From positions 124,001 through 188,000 of the forward strand of contig CAZFBD010000001.1 in assembly GCA_964517125.1 (NCBI GenBank): DNA of 64,000 nucleotides, written 5' to 3'. The notes under the pieces were generated by a model that saw only the letters and a program-made list of their open reading frames with translations, ran no database searches and was not told where the DNA came from. The stretch is from SHLQ01 sp964517125 (GTDB taxonomy: Bacteria; Actinomycetota; Acidimicrobiia; Acidimicrobiales; SHLQ01). Shown here piece by piece: positions 8,479-17,274 of the stretch. Numbering within the stretch: the stretch's first letter is position 1; each line of letters starts with the position of its first letter. The position numbers and the translations under genes were made by a program.

Positions 8479-9366
8479 ATGGAGGCGATGTCGACCAAAC
8501 ATGGCGGTGCAGTGTTGCCGGTCCGCCGCGTGCGGTTCGATTGGGACGGCGTCGAGACCGACCAATGGCATCCTGCGTCCCCCGAGTTCGCCGCAGGAGC
8601 GAACGCGATCTCGCTGCTCATGCCGCATGCCGAGCCCTTTGTCATCGCTGCCGTTCGTCGAAGCACAGAGAATCTTGACGACGCAGTGCTGTCCGCCCGG
8701 GTCCGAGCATGGGAACAGCAGGAAGCAGCGCACTTCCGGGCACATCGGAACTTCAACCGCTCCTTGACGGCCAACTCGGTGACCGCTCGGCTCCTCGATT
8801 CGCTGGGCCGCCGCGTGTTCGCGTGGCTCGGACGCCGGTCCGATGCGTTCGCGCTGTCGTTTGCCGCCGCCTTCGAACTGGTCGCCTTCGCCTCGGCACG
8901 GTGGGCCGAAGCCCATCTCCATCGGCTGTTCCGGGGTGCCGACGAGGACGCAGCCACGCTCTTCCTGTGGCACCTCGCCGAGGAGGTCGAGCACAAAGGC
9001 ATCGTGCACGACGTCAAACGCTCGGCCGGTGTTGGATCGCTGTTGTACCGGCTCAGTCTGGTCGTGGCCTTCGTGGTGCTCATCGGATTCACGATCGTGG
9101 GCGGCCTGTCACTGTTCTGCCGCACCCGGAGTGCGCTGAATCCACTGCGTTGGATCCGGCTGGTCTCCTGGGGATTCAGTCTCGCCTTCGTGCTCCTGCC
9201 CGTGCTGGCGATGTCCACCTCGGACTCCTTTGAGCCCGACACGTTGGTGGACCCGCCGTGGATGCACCGATGGCTTTCGGAGTACGACCCGCACACCCAG
9301 ACCATGCCGGTGTGGACGCGTGCTGGCGAAGGAGCATTGCACAGCGCGAAGGCGGACGCTGCCTGA
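8479..9366 (+). CDS. PF10118-type predicted metal-dependent hydrolase
   Basis: A 295-residue protein of the family annotated as predicted metal-dependent hydrolases (PF10118, mostly helical). Two carboxylate/His pairs typical of the family are visible: WEQQEAAHFRAHRNFN and WHLAEEVEHKGIVHDV, which probably bind a di-metal site. Two hydrophobic helices follow near residues 190-215 and 230-250, so it may be membrane-attached. The true reaction of the family is not established. The start is uncertain: ATG 8479, ATG 8488 and GTG 8470 are all in frame, and none has a convincing ribosome binding site. Confidence 0.75.
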   Translation: MEAMSTKHGGAVLPVRRVRFDWDGVETDQWHPASPEFAAGANAISLLMPHAEPFVIAAVRRSTENLDDAVLSARVRAWEQQEAAHFRAHRNFNRSLTANSVTARLLDSLGRRVFAWLGRRSDAFALSFAAAFELVAFASARWAEAHLHRLFRGADEDAATLFLWHLAEEVEHKGIVHDVKRSAGVGSLLYRLSLVVAFVVLIGFTIVGGLSLFCRTRSALNPLRWIRLVSWGFSLAFVLLPVLAMSTSDSFEPDTLVDPPWMHRWLSEYDPHTQTMPVWTRAGEGALHSAKADAA

Positions 9367-9497
9367 ACGGTGGCTCCCCGGCGGTGCCAAATGGGCAAAC
9401 GCAGCGCACGATCTGCCCGAACCGTTTAGCGTGGTTGCCACTCCAGAACGGAGCGGCCCGATCGCGGTCGGGCGTGCAGAAGAGAAATGAGTAGGTC

Positions 9498-9698
9498 ATG
9501 CCAGCAGGCACCGTGAAATTCTTCAACAACGAGAAGGGCTACGGCTTCATCTCTCGCGACGATGGCGACGACGTGTTCGTGCACTACTCGAACATCAGTG
9601 GCGAGGGGTATCGGTCGCTCGAGGAAGGGCAGGCAGTGGAGTTCGAGATCGGACCAGGTCGCAAGGGTCCCGAGGCTCTCGACGTCAAGCCGGTCTGA
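9498..9698 (+). CDS. cold-shock domain protein
   Basis: A 66-residue CspA-family RNA/DNA-binding protein with RNP1 in KGYGFISRDD and RNP2 as VFVHY. It is expected to act as an RNA chaperone and transcription antiterminator. It is single-domain and normal length. It stands alone, with 131 bases of upstream sequence that could hold a structured leader of the kind common for csp mRNAs; I cannot resolve a specific structure by eye. Confidence 0.95.
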   Translation: MPAGTVKFFNNEKGYGFISRDDGDDVFVHYSNISGEGYRSLEEGQAVEFEIGPGRKGPEALDVKPV

Positions 9699-9772
9699 AT
9701 CTGCCGGGTGTCGGCGGCCCCGGAACCACGCTGTTTTAACGCCCCATCGGCTTCAGCTGTCAGACTGGACCG

Positions 9773-11188
9773 ATGGGCCGTATCCGCGCTCTCGCCATTC
9801 TTGTCGCCACCATCCTTGTGGCGCTCGTACTCGATGCTGGTGCCGCTGGCGCACAGGACATTCCACTTCTCGATGACCCGCTGAACTGCACACAGGCGCA
9901 GGAACCCTTCGACGGTCCACAGCCGGTCACCGCCAACGACACGTCAACCGTTCAGCTCTCGACGCAGTGCTTTCTTGTGGTTGGCCTCGAGGTGCCTGCC
10001 GGAGAAGCCATCGGGTTCACCTACCTGAGCGGCCAGTTCGACTCGCTCAACATCGCCTTCTACCTGCCTCCATCGGCGCCGGGTGCGTCGTTCCACGATC
10101 CACCAAATGTTCTGCTCGGTGTGCCGTCGGCCCGAGGTTCTGTACCCGGGAACGGGACCGTGTCCGTGATCGTGGCGATCCAGGGTGTCGGCGGCCCCAA
10201 CCTGGGTACAGCCGCCGTGCGGGTCGACACCGGAGACCTGCCGCCGTCGACAACCACGACCAGCACAACAACGACCACGGTTGCCGAGACCACGACGACC
10301 ACCACCGAAGCTCCGACGACCACCACGACACCGGCAACCACCGAAGCGCCCACCACCACAGCCGACGCTTCGACCAGCACGACAACGGTCGAAGCGGACG
10401 CAGAACAAACCACGACCGTCTCAGAAGAAGCCGACACCACCGACGAGCAGAACGACGATGACGCAGGCGCGAGCGTCGGCGAAGCGCCAGCCGTCGACGA
10501 CGGACTTCCGCTCTGGCTCGTCCTGCTCACGGTCGCCGCTGCGGTTGTGGCGATCGGCTGGCTGATCCGCACGGCACTCAGCAAACGAAACGGCGCAGCC
10601 GTCGCAGCTCCTTGGGAACGGCCGGTGATCTCCTGGACGTTGCAGCACAGCGCTCCCACCGGAAGCTGCTCGTCCGACGCACGGGCCATCGTTGATGAGG
10701 ACGACGATGGCTCCCTCGACGCGTATGCGGTTGCCCGACTGTTCTCGCTGCCTGCCACCGGAAAACGAACCCGCACGAGCATTGGAGACCCGTTGCTCGC
10801 CCAGCTCGAAACCCTGTACGCCGGTCGGGGAACGGGCGTTGAGCTGCGCAGTGCGGTCGACGCCTTCGTCAATACACTCACGCGCCACCTGGAGACGAAG
10901 AAGGTGCCGCTCAACAGCACCCTTCTCGCCGAACTCCGGCTGGAGAACGCTGCTCTGATTGGCGAGACTTACGCCTGTATCGACGGCCAGTGGCGTCACT
11001 ACGAGCGGTGGCAGGAGATTCCAGCGATCGACAATCCGGCACAGCACAACATCGTGCAGGTGGTCGTTCTGGCAACCGGGCGCACCGAGGTCTCTGAGTG
11101 GACCGATCGCAATGACGAACTGTCGGAGACGATCTCTTCACTCATCGCGGAACGGCGGGCCCCCGCCGGGCTCTGGGTGTTCGACTGA
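9773..11188 (+). CDS. secreted/membrane protein with Thr-rich linker, unknown function
   Basis: A 471-residue protein I do not recognise. A signal peptide is likely (1-28, ending AGAQ). It is followed by an extracellular region of about 125 residues with two Cys, then a Thr-rich linker (about 158-215) of the type seen on actinobacterial surface proteins, an acidic stretch, one membrane helix (about 244-266) and a cytosolic C-terminal region of about 200 residues. CAGACT lies 6 bases before the ATG, possibly a weak -10 box of a leaderless mRNA. The gene is convergent with the kinase/FGE-like gene, only 4 bases separating their stops. Confidence 0.8.
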   Translation: MGRIRALAILVATILVALVLDAGAAGAQDIPLLDDPLNCTQAQEPFDGPQPVTANDTSTVQLSTQCFLVVGLEVPAGEAIGFTYLSGQFDSLNIAFYLPPSAPGASFHDPPNVLLGVPSARGSVPGNGTVSVIVAIQGVGGPNLGTAAVRVDTGDLPPSTTTTSTTTTTVAETTTTTTEAPTTTTTPATTEAPTTTADASTSTTTVEADAEQTTTVSEEADTTDEQNDDDAGASVGEAPAVDDGLPLWLVLLTVAAAVVAIGWLIRTALSKRNGAAVAAPWERPVISWTLQHSAPTGSCSSDARAIVDEDDDGSLDAYAVARLFSLPATGKRTRTSIGDPLLAQLETLYAGRGTGVELRSAVDAFVNTLTRHLETKKVPLNSTLLAELRLENAALIGETYACIDGQWRHYERWQEIPAIDNPAQHNIVQVVVLATGRTEVSEWTDRNDELSETISSLIAERRAPAGLWVFD

Positions 11189-11192
11189 ACCG

Positions 11193-13838
11193 CTACTGCG
11201 AGATGGCCAGCCGGTCGAAATGGATGTGGGCCTTGTCGCCTGCCGGGCCCTGCTCCAGGACGAAGCCAATGCCGCCACCGGCAGCGGTGATCGTCTGCGT
11301 TGTCACGCGGTTCCCGCCGATGGCGAACGTCCAGGCATCACCATCGACCTCGATGTCGAGATCGATGACCTCCCGCACATTGAACGAACCTGACGCCAAC
11401 CGGCTTCGTGTTCCAGCAGCATCGGACTGGATGATCTCCCACGCATCGTTTCGCTGGTCGACGAGGAAGGACACGGCTGCGTCGCCCTCGGCCCGAATCA
11501 GCAGCCCATAGCGGAAGTCGCCGCCGACGGTCGTGTTGATGGGTTCGACGATTGCCGTTGTGCTCACGCCAAAGGTCGTGAGGTTCGAATAGTCGCCGGG
11601 GGCAACCGCGGTGATTCGAAGGTTCGGGCTCGATGCCTCGAGATGAAAGAACTCATTGGGGTGGTAGCCCGACCTGCTTGTCTCACCAGACGTTTCGATC
11701 CAGCCTGTGGTGGGGTCGGTGAAGTCGTCGAACGCCACAAAGCCATCGGGAAGCGGTGCCGCTGCTTCGATGACAACACTGGGACGAACCCAGTCGGCAA
11801 AGATGAGCGGCTCAGTGTCGGCCGAAACGGTGTCGGCAGCGCACCGGAACCCGGCGACCGACAGCGTGGACGCCGATGCTGTGGTGAGGGGCAGCCTGCT
11901 CCAGTTGCTTCGGAGGTAGCCGTTCTGTCCGCCGCGGAGAATCCGGGCGTCGGAGGCAACGAGCGGGTCGTAGGAGTCGGCAACCCATTCCCACGCGTTG
12001 CCGGCCAGGTCCAGGACGCCGAAGGGGCTGGCTGAGCCAGCGATGGAGCCCACGGCGTGGGTGCCCTCGAGCGGCAGGCCAGCACTCGCTTGGTCGTCGC
12101 CCCATGGGTACGTGGCTGCGCCAGTGGAGCGTGCGGCGACCTCCCATTCGGCTTCGGTCGGTAGCCGCTTTCCGAGGGCAGCGCAGTAGGTCGACGCCCA
12201 CTCCCAGGGCACACCCTGAACGGGATGCTCCTGGAGGTCCAGCGGCGGCGCACCCTGCGTCCAGGTGAGCGGATCGTCGGCGCCGGTGGCAACGAACAGT
12301 TGGTAGTGCGCGTTCGATACTTCGAGGCGGTCGATGAAGAAGCTTCCGAGGTTGACCTGTGTGGTGAGCGTTTCGGGGGTGAAGGGGTCGGGGCGATCGC
12401 TTCCGACCGTGTAGGTGCCGGCGGCAATCTCGATCATGCCGTCGGCCGAAGCCAAAGGAGCAGGTCCGGCGACCGTGCCGGGCTCGGTGCTGCCCTTCTC
12501 GTCGCTGTCTGCGTCCTCGATGTCGGTGGTCGAATCGTCTGCGGTTTCCGCGTCGGAACCGTCCCTGGTCAGAATGAAGAAGGCACCAAGTGCTGCGATG
12601 ACGAGTGCCGCAGCGATGAGCAACCGTCGGGAGTTGCCGTTGGACTCCGGCGATGAGGGAACGAACGGCTGTGCCTCGGACGGGGACGGAATTGGGGGGC
12701 GGGCGGGCGGCGCCGCGGGGATCGCTGCCGATACCGGGACCGTCGCCGGAGCGGCCGGCCGGGTTGGTGGCAACGGCGCTGGCGCTGCTGCGGCAACCGG
12801 TGGCGCCGCCGGGGACGCAGCAGCCGGGGGTTCCGGCGTGAGCTCCGACGCCGTTCCAGAGCGAAGCAATTCGGCCTCTTGTCGGCGCACAACGGTGGAC
12901 GAGTAACCGGCGCTTTCAGAGCTCTCGCCCGTCTCCGCTGCGGTCATGATCGCCGGAGGTCCATGCAAGGGATAGGTGGCTTCTCGCAGCCAGCCCGGGC
13001 CCCACGCTCTGACACCGCCCTTCGCAAGCGCCACACCGAAGTCTTCGACCGATTGGTGTCGGTCTGCTGCCTCCTTCTGGAGTGCTCGGTCGACCGCTGT
13101 TGCGATGCCGACGGGAACGCGCGGATTGACGGTACGAACTGGGCGAGGCGGCGTCATGAGGTGCTGACGGATCAACGCTCCAACGGAGCGGGTGTCCTCG
13201 AAGGGGAGTTCGCCGGTGAGCAACTCGTAGACCACGACCCCAAGGCTGTACTGATCGCTTGCGGCTGTCAGCTGCTCTCCGCCCGCTTGCTCCGGTGACA
13301 TGTAGGCAGGCGTGCCGACGAGCGTTCCGGTGAGCGTGAGCTGCGTGGCACTGTCGAGGGAACGAGCCAACCCGAAGTCGCCAAGCTTGACCACGCCGCC
13401 TCGACTGACGAGCAGGTTCTCCGGCTTGATGTCGCGATGCAACACGCCAAGCCCGTGGGCGTAGTTGAGTGCAGCGCACATGGAGAGCCCGATGGCGAGT
13501 GACTCCTCGGTGCGCAGGCCGGCCGCCTTGAACCGCTCTCCGATCGTGCTGCTGCACAGCTCCATGACCAGAAGGCACAGCCCGTCGTCGCGTTGGACGA
13601 AGTCGTGCACGGCCACGATGTGTGGGTGGTCGAGGGACGCTGCGATCTGGGCTTCCTGCGCGAATCGTGCCCGCACCGAGGGGTCTGCGCCAAAGACCGG
13701 AGGCAGCTGTTTGATGGCCACTTCGCGGCTCAGGTTGCGGTGTTGGCCCTGATAGACGACGCCCCAGGCGCCGCGGCCCAGCTCATGACCGACCTCGTAG
13801 GAGGGCAGCGCGTCCTGAATCATGTCTGGTCGTTCCAC
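11193..13838 (-). CDS. serine/threonine kinase fused to an extracellular FGE-like domain
   Basis: An 881-residue membrane kinase. The cytosolic PknB-like domain has a Gly loop at 20-28, Lys43 in VAIK, HRDIKPEN at 134-141, DFG at 154-156 and SPEQ at 181-184, so it should be active. A Pro/Ala-rich juxtamembrane region (about 330-400) precedes one membrane helix (405-424). Outside lie an FGE/sulfatase-modifying-factor-like domain (about 466-690, with LGKRLPTEAEWEVAAR, GNAWEWVADSY and RGG) and a C-terminal beta-rich domain of about 180 residues. The FGE-like part lacks the paired catalytic Cys of true formylglycine-generating enzymes, so a binding or sensor role is more likely. The GTG at 13838 has GGAGG 7 bases upstream. 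Confidence 0.9.
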   Translation of the reverse strand: MERPDMIQDALPSYEVGHELGRGAWGVVYQGQHRNLSREVAIKQLPPVFGADPSVRARFAQEAQIAASLDHPHIVAVHDFVQRDDGLCLLVMELCSSTIGERFKAAGLRTEESLAIGLSMCAALNYAHGLGVLHRDIKPENLLVSRGGVVKLGDFGLARSLDSATQLTLTGTLVGTPAYMSPEQAGGEQLTAASDQYSLGVVVYELLTGELPFEDTRSVGALIRQHLMTPPRPVRTVNPRVPVGIATAVDRALQKEAADRHQSVEDFGVALAKGGVRAWGPGWLREATYPLHGPPAIMTAAETGESSESAGYSSTVVRRQEAELLRSGTASELTPEPPAAASPAAPPVAAAAPAPLPPTRPAAPATVPVSAAIPAAPPARPPIPSPSEAQPFVPSSPESNGNSRRLLIAAALVIAALGAFFILTRDGSDAETADDSTTDIEDADSDEKGSTEPGTVAGPAPLASADGMIEIAAGTYTVGSDRPDPFTPETLTTQVNLGSFFIDRLEVSNAHYQLFVATGADDPLTWTQGAPPLDLQEHPVQGVPWEWASTYCAALGKRLPTEAEWEVAARSTGAATYPWGDDQASAGLPLEGTHAVGSIAGSASPFGVLDLAGNAWEWVADSYDPLVASDARILRGGQNGYLRSNWSRLPLTTASASTLSVAGFRCAADTVSADTEPLIFADWVRPSVVIEAAAPLPDGFVAFDDFTDPTTGWIETSGETSRSGYHPNEFFHLEASSPNLRITAVAPGDYSNLTTFGVSTTAIVEPINTTVGGDFRYGLLIRAEGDAAVSFLVDQRNDAWEIIQSDAAGTRSRLASGSFNVREVIDLDIEVDGDAWTFAIGGNRVTTQTITAAGGGIGFVLEQGPAGDKAHIHFDRLAISQ

Positions 13839-13890
13839 GGGCCCACCTCCGAGCTGTGACCCTAGCTCAGGGAGGTTCCCGATCTGGAGG

Positions 13891-15453
13891 TCAGTAGTCG
13901 GTTGCCACTCCCCCGTCGGCGACACGTCGTCCGAGGAATTCGTCGATTGACGCCCGGGCGTCATCGGGTAGGGCCGGTTGCTGGTATTCCTGCAGGAACG
14001 TGGGGACGAGTTCGGCAGCCTTTTGGTCGGCCGTTGGCGAGCCTGCTTCCTCCCAACTCTCGAAGTTTCTCCAGTCGGAGATGAGCGGAGAGTAGAAGGC
14101 GTTCTGGTACCGGTCCTGCGTGTGCTGCGTGCCGAAGAAGTGTCCGCCGGGTCCAACATCGGCGATGGCATCGAGCGCCAGGGTGTCGGGGTCCACGCCG
14201 AGTGGCTCCAGGAATGTCTGCATCATCTGGAGCAGATCCACGTCGACCACCATCTTCTCGAACGAGGCCCGAAGTCCTCCTTCGAGCCATCCGGCGCCGT
14301 GGAAGACGATGTTGGCGCCGCCCATGATCGCGCCCCAGAGCGAGAAGACCGATTCGTAGCCCGCCTGGGCATCAACAGCGTTGGCTGCATTCACGTTCGA
14401 CGAACGATACGGAACCCCGTACCGTCGGGCCAGCTGTCCGCCGAGCATCGCAGACTTCATGTATTCGGGCGTTCCGAAGGCCGGCGAACCCGACTTCATG
14501 TCGACGTTCGAGGTGAATCCGCCGTAGACCACGGGTGCGCCGGGCCGGACCACCTGCGTCATGACCATGCCAGCGAGGGCCTCGGCATTCTGTTGGGTGA
14601 CGGCGCCGACGACCGTGACCGGCGCCATCGCTCCGGCAAGCGTGAACGGCGTGATGACGATTGGCTGGTTGCGAGCCGAGTATTCCATGATCCCCTGGAG
14701 CATGGGGATGTCGAGGCGGAGCGGCGAGGACGAGTTGATGATGGTGTATGCCGAGGGCTGCTCGTCGATGTCTTCGTGCGAGACCTGGCGAGCCAGGCGA
14801 ATCATCTCGAGGCAGTCCTGGTTGCGTTCCCGGCCGAGGCTGTACACATTCACGACCTTGTCCGTGAGCGTGAGCAGGTCGTGTGTGGAGTGCAGGTGCC
14901 TGACGGACGCGTGCACGTCGGCTGGTTCCACCGGGTAGCCGGCGTTCATGTGGATGGCGTTGAAGTGTTGGCTCAGGCGAACGAGATTCTGGAAGTCATC
15001 CCGGTTCCCCGTTCGGCGGCCGCCGGCAGCGTCGGAGACATTGGGTGGGCTGGCCACAGCCGTGAAGGCGACGTTGTCTCCACCGATCCGTACCGAGCGC
15101 TCGGGGTTCCAGCTGTGAAGGGTGAACTCTGATGGGCAGGTGCGAATGGTCTCCGTCACCATCTCCGGGTCGAACCGGACACGTTCCGACTCGGGGTCGA
15201 CGGTGGCGCCGGCTGATGCGAGGAGCGCCCGGGCAGCGGGTTCGAGCACATCGATCCCGATGTCCTGCAGAACGGTCAGTGACGCCTCGTGGATGGCTTC
15301 GAGCGCATCGTCGGAAACAACCCGGGTCGGCTCGAAGGAGCGTCGCGGTTGACGGAACGGCAGTTGGTCGATGTTCCGCTGGGCCCGTTCGCGAGTGCGG
15401 CTGCGGCCGCCAGCGCGTCGTCGTGGCTCAGGTGCTGGTGCATCGGTTGTCAT
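13891..15453 (-). CDS. MttB-family (trimethylamine methyltransferase-like) protein, non-pyrrolysine
   Basis: A 520-residue COG5598/MttB-superfamily protein. Relatives transfer a methyl group from a quaternary or tertiary amine to a corrinoid protein. Family features include the N-terminal helix EAIHEASLTVLQDIGIDVLE, IINSSSPLRLDIPMLQG in the barrel, APVVYGGFTSNVD, and the C-terminal segment DVGPGGHFFGTQHT. The frame has no in-frame TAG, so this is a non-pyrrolysine member, whose known substrates are betaines or carnitine rather than trimethylamine. No corrinoid protein or reductive activator is nearby. It lies 2 bases after an IclR regulator gene and is probably controlled by it. Confidence 0.85.
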   Translation of the reverse strand: MTTDAPAPEPRRRAGGRSRTRERAQRNIDQLPFRQPRRSFEPTRVVSDDALEAIHEASLTVLQDIGIDVLEPAARALLASAGATVDPESERVRFDPEMVTETIRTCPSEFTLHSWNPERSVRIGGDNVAFTAVASPPNVSDAAGGRRTGNRDDFQNLVRLSQHFNAIHMNAGYPVEPADVHASVRHLHSTHDLLTLTDKVVNVYSLGRERNQDCLEMIRLARQVSHEDIDEQPSAYTIINSSSPLRLDIPMLQGIMEYSARNQPIVITPFTLAGAMAPVTVVGAVTQQNAEALAGMVMTQVVRPGAPVVYGGFTSNVDMKSGSPAFGTPEYMKSAMLGGQLARRYGVPYRSSNVNAANAVDAQAGYESVFSLWGAIMGGANIVFHGAGWLEGGLRASFEKMVVDVDLLQMMQTFLEPLGVDPDTLALDAIADVGPGGHFFGTQHTQDRYQNAFYSPLISDWRNFESWEEAGSPTADQKAAELVPTFLQEYQQPALPDDARASIDEFLGRRVADGGVATDY

Positions 15454-15455
15454 GG

Positions 15456-16223
15456 TCAGGCTCCGATCGATTCGGGTGTCCAGCCAAGTGCCGCACTCAT
15501 GCGGCCGGCATTCTGGAGGAGCTCGGTCTCGAGCTGATTGGTCATCTGGGTGTCGGGGAACCGATAGCTCGGGCCATGCACGTGGAGTGATCCCACCGGC
15601 GCTCCGGTGTGATCACGAATTGCGGCAGCGACGGACGTGACGCCCTGGGCGTATTCGTCGGTGGTCCACAGTGCTCCTCTATCGCGGATCGTTCGAAGGC
15701 GCTCCCGGATGTCGCTGGAGTCCGTCATGGTGTCTGCGCTGAAGGCTTCGAGCGGCTGTGCCAAGTACCGGTCGATTCGTGCGTCGGGCCACCAGGCCAT
15801 GATCACGAACCCCGTGCAGCCGGAGTGCATGGGGGCCTGGAAGCCGGTCCAGTCGCGGACGATCACGTCGGAGTCGAGGTCGAGATTCGTCTGACCCAGG
15901 TGCAGGATGGAATCGTCAAGCGCCGCCGCGATTCCCGACGTTTCACCGCTCAGGTTGGCGAGTGCTGCGAGGTGCGGCTGAGCCAGACCGAGCAGGTCCG
16001 GGTCGGTGTGTTCACGTCCGGCCAGCTCCGAAATGGCGGGTCCGATTCGATACACACCATCGGCGTCGCGTGCGAGTGCACCGGTGCCATGGAGCGAGCC
16101 GAGGAACCTGCTTGCCGTGCTCAGGGGCATGCCGACAGCGTCGGCGACCTCGCTGAGGGTGCGGGGTTCGTCCCCGACGATGCGGAGTATTCGAAAGGCT
16201 CGTTCCACGGAGGTGACCGACAT
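15456..16223 (-). CDS. IclR-family transcriptional regulator
   Basis: A 255-residue regulator: N-terminal winged helix (about 1-65, with TLSEVADAVGMPLSTASRFL) and C-terminal effector-binding IclR domain (about 75-250, with SSLHVHGPSYRF-type strands near the end). It is first in an operon with the MttB-family gene, 2 bases apart, so its ligand is probably the methylated substrate or a product. TACAGT ends 7 bases before the ATG. An 8-base inverted repeat lies in the upstream region and may be its operator. Confidence 0.9.
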   Translation of the reverse strand: MSVTSVERAFRILRIVGDEPRTLSEVADAVGMPLSTASRFLGSLHGTGALARDADGVYRIGPAISELAGREHTDPDLLGLAQPHLAALANLSGETSGIAAALDDSILHLGQTNLDLDSDVIVRDWTGFQAPMHSGCTGFVIMAWWPDARIDRYLAQPLEAFSADTMTDSSDIRERLRTIRDRGALWTTDEYAQGVTSVAAAIRDHTGAPVGSLHVHGPSYRFPDTQMTNQLETELLQNAGRMSAALGWTPESIGA

Positions 16224-16230
16224 GAGTGAA

Positions 16231-16236
16231 ACTGTA
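16231..16236 (-). promoter_or_regulatory. candidate -10 box of leaderless iclR-type gene
   Basis: TACAGT on the minus strand, then 7 bases, then the ATG at 16223. It lies next to the proposed operator half-site at 16239-16246. Confidence 0.5.
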
Positions 16237-16238
16237 TA

Positions 16239-16278
16239 TCCACATATTGGAAGGCCCCAACACCTGCCACTATGTGGA
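16239..16278. promoter_or_regulatory. candidate IclR operator pair
   Basis: TCCACATA (16239-16246) and its exact inverse TATGTGGA (16271-16278) are 24 bases apart, centre to centre about three helical turns. The left copy is also part of TCCACATATTGGA, which has TCCA/TGGA arms. The left site sits just upstream of the -10 box of the regulator gene, a natural place for autoregulation. Confidence 0.4.
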
Positions 16279-16364
16279 AGTCAGTGACGAAGACCAGCCG
16301 TGACCAGGCAAGAAATGTCCGTTCCGGGGCGACGACTGGTCCCGGCGTGTACCAAGCTCGCAAC

Positions 16365-17273
16365 GTGTCGGACTCGCTCGTGATCACTGGACTGACCTGG
16401 GCGTCAGGTGGTCCCGAAGTGCGGCTCCGGCGCAACGCCGCGGCATCGGTCCTCGAGCCTCTGGGGACCTTCTGCGCTCGCTATACGGCCGGACCCGACA
16501 GTACACGGTGGTGCATTGGCCACAAACCCTTTCGCGACAGCGGCGTCGCATGGGAGGACTGCGACCGTACTCCCCTGCACGATGGCCGCACATGCGATCG
16601 ATGCGCAGCAAGCGACGCAACCTTCGCGTCGCAGCTCCACCACGCACACAACAAGGCGCCGGGCGAACTGGACGCTGCGGTGCTGAAGCACCTACAGCAG
16701 CCGAACGAGCTCTACCTCGCCTGCTTTCGCGACGGTTCGATCAAGGTCGGAACGAGCACCGAACATCGGCTCCAGACCCGGCTCACCGAGCAGGGGGCAT
16801 GGAAGGCACGGGTGGTCGCTTCGGCCACCGACGGCTTCGCTGTTCGTTCGATCGAGGACCGTGTCACCGTGGCACTCGGGCTCCCGCAGTCGGTGTCGGT
16901 CAATCGCAAGGCTCGAGGGCTGGTGCAACCACGCCCCGACGACGAATTGGTGCGGGAGCTGAACCTGTGGACCGACCGGGTCCACGGTCTGATCGCCGAC
17001 GCTGGCGACGAACGCCTCGAAGCCAAGAGCGTCGACTGGAGCAGTCCGCTCACAACGAATCCGCTCTGGTCTCGGGTGCACGCCTATCCGTTGAAGCCCG
17101 AGTCCGGTTCTCACGATCTCGAATTCATCGGAGCGTCGGGCCGGGTCGTGGCGGTTCGACGGCCCGCTGGCCCAGATGAGTTCGTCTTCGACCTCCGCAA
17201 GCTCTTCGGAATCGAGCTGGCCCTCGGCGACGAGACGCCCGACGAACTCGCGGTGCAGGATTCCCTGTTCTGA
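16365..17273 (+). CDS. DUF2797 family protein
   Basis: A 302-residue protein of the DUF2797 family. Spaced Cys and His in the N-terminal half (CARYT, WCIGHKPF, WEDC, CDRC) suggest a zinc-binding part. The segment NELYLACFRDGSIKVGTST resembles the GIY-YIG-like strand pattern seen in the family. No biochemical role is known to me. The start is uncertain: GTG 16365 begins MSDSLVITGLTW, which matches the family N terminus, whereas ATG 16272 adds 31 residues that look non-coding and would overlap the proposed IclR operator. It is convergent with the sulfatase gene, with 1 base between them. Confidence 0.75.
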   Translation: MSDSLVITGLTWASGGPEVRLRRNAAASVLEPLGTFCARYTAGPDSTRWCIGHKPFRDSGVAWEDCDRTPLHDGRTCDRCAASDATFASQLHHAHNKAPGELDAAVLKHLQQPNELYLACFRDGSIKVGTSTEHRLQTRLTEQGAWKARVVASATDGFAVRSIEDRVTVALGLPQSVSVNRKARGLVQPRPDDELVRELNLWTDRVHGLIADAGDERLEAKSVDWSSPLTTNPLWSRVHAYPLKPESGSHDLEFIGASGRVVAVRRPAGPDEFVFDLRKLFGIELALGDETPDELAVQDSLF

Positions 17274-17274
17274 G

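Noticed and set aside
9699..9772. Rho-independent terminator after the cold-shock gene
   Set aside because: A short CGGG/CCCG stem followed at a distance by TTTT is too weak and badly spaced.
13891..15453. Pyrrolysine-containing trimethylamine methyltransferase
   Set aside because: No in-frame TAG in the gene and no pyrrolysine genes in the window; it belongs to the non-pyrrolysine MttB group.
16272..16364. Earlier ATG for the DUF2797 gene
   Set aside because: The 31 added residues do not resemble the family, and the region holds the IclR operator-like repeat; GTG 16365 fits better, though not proven.
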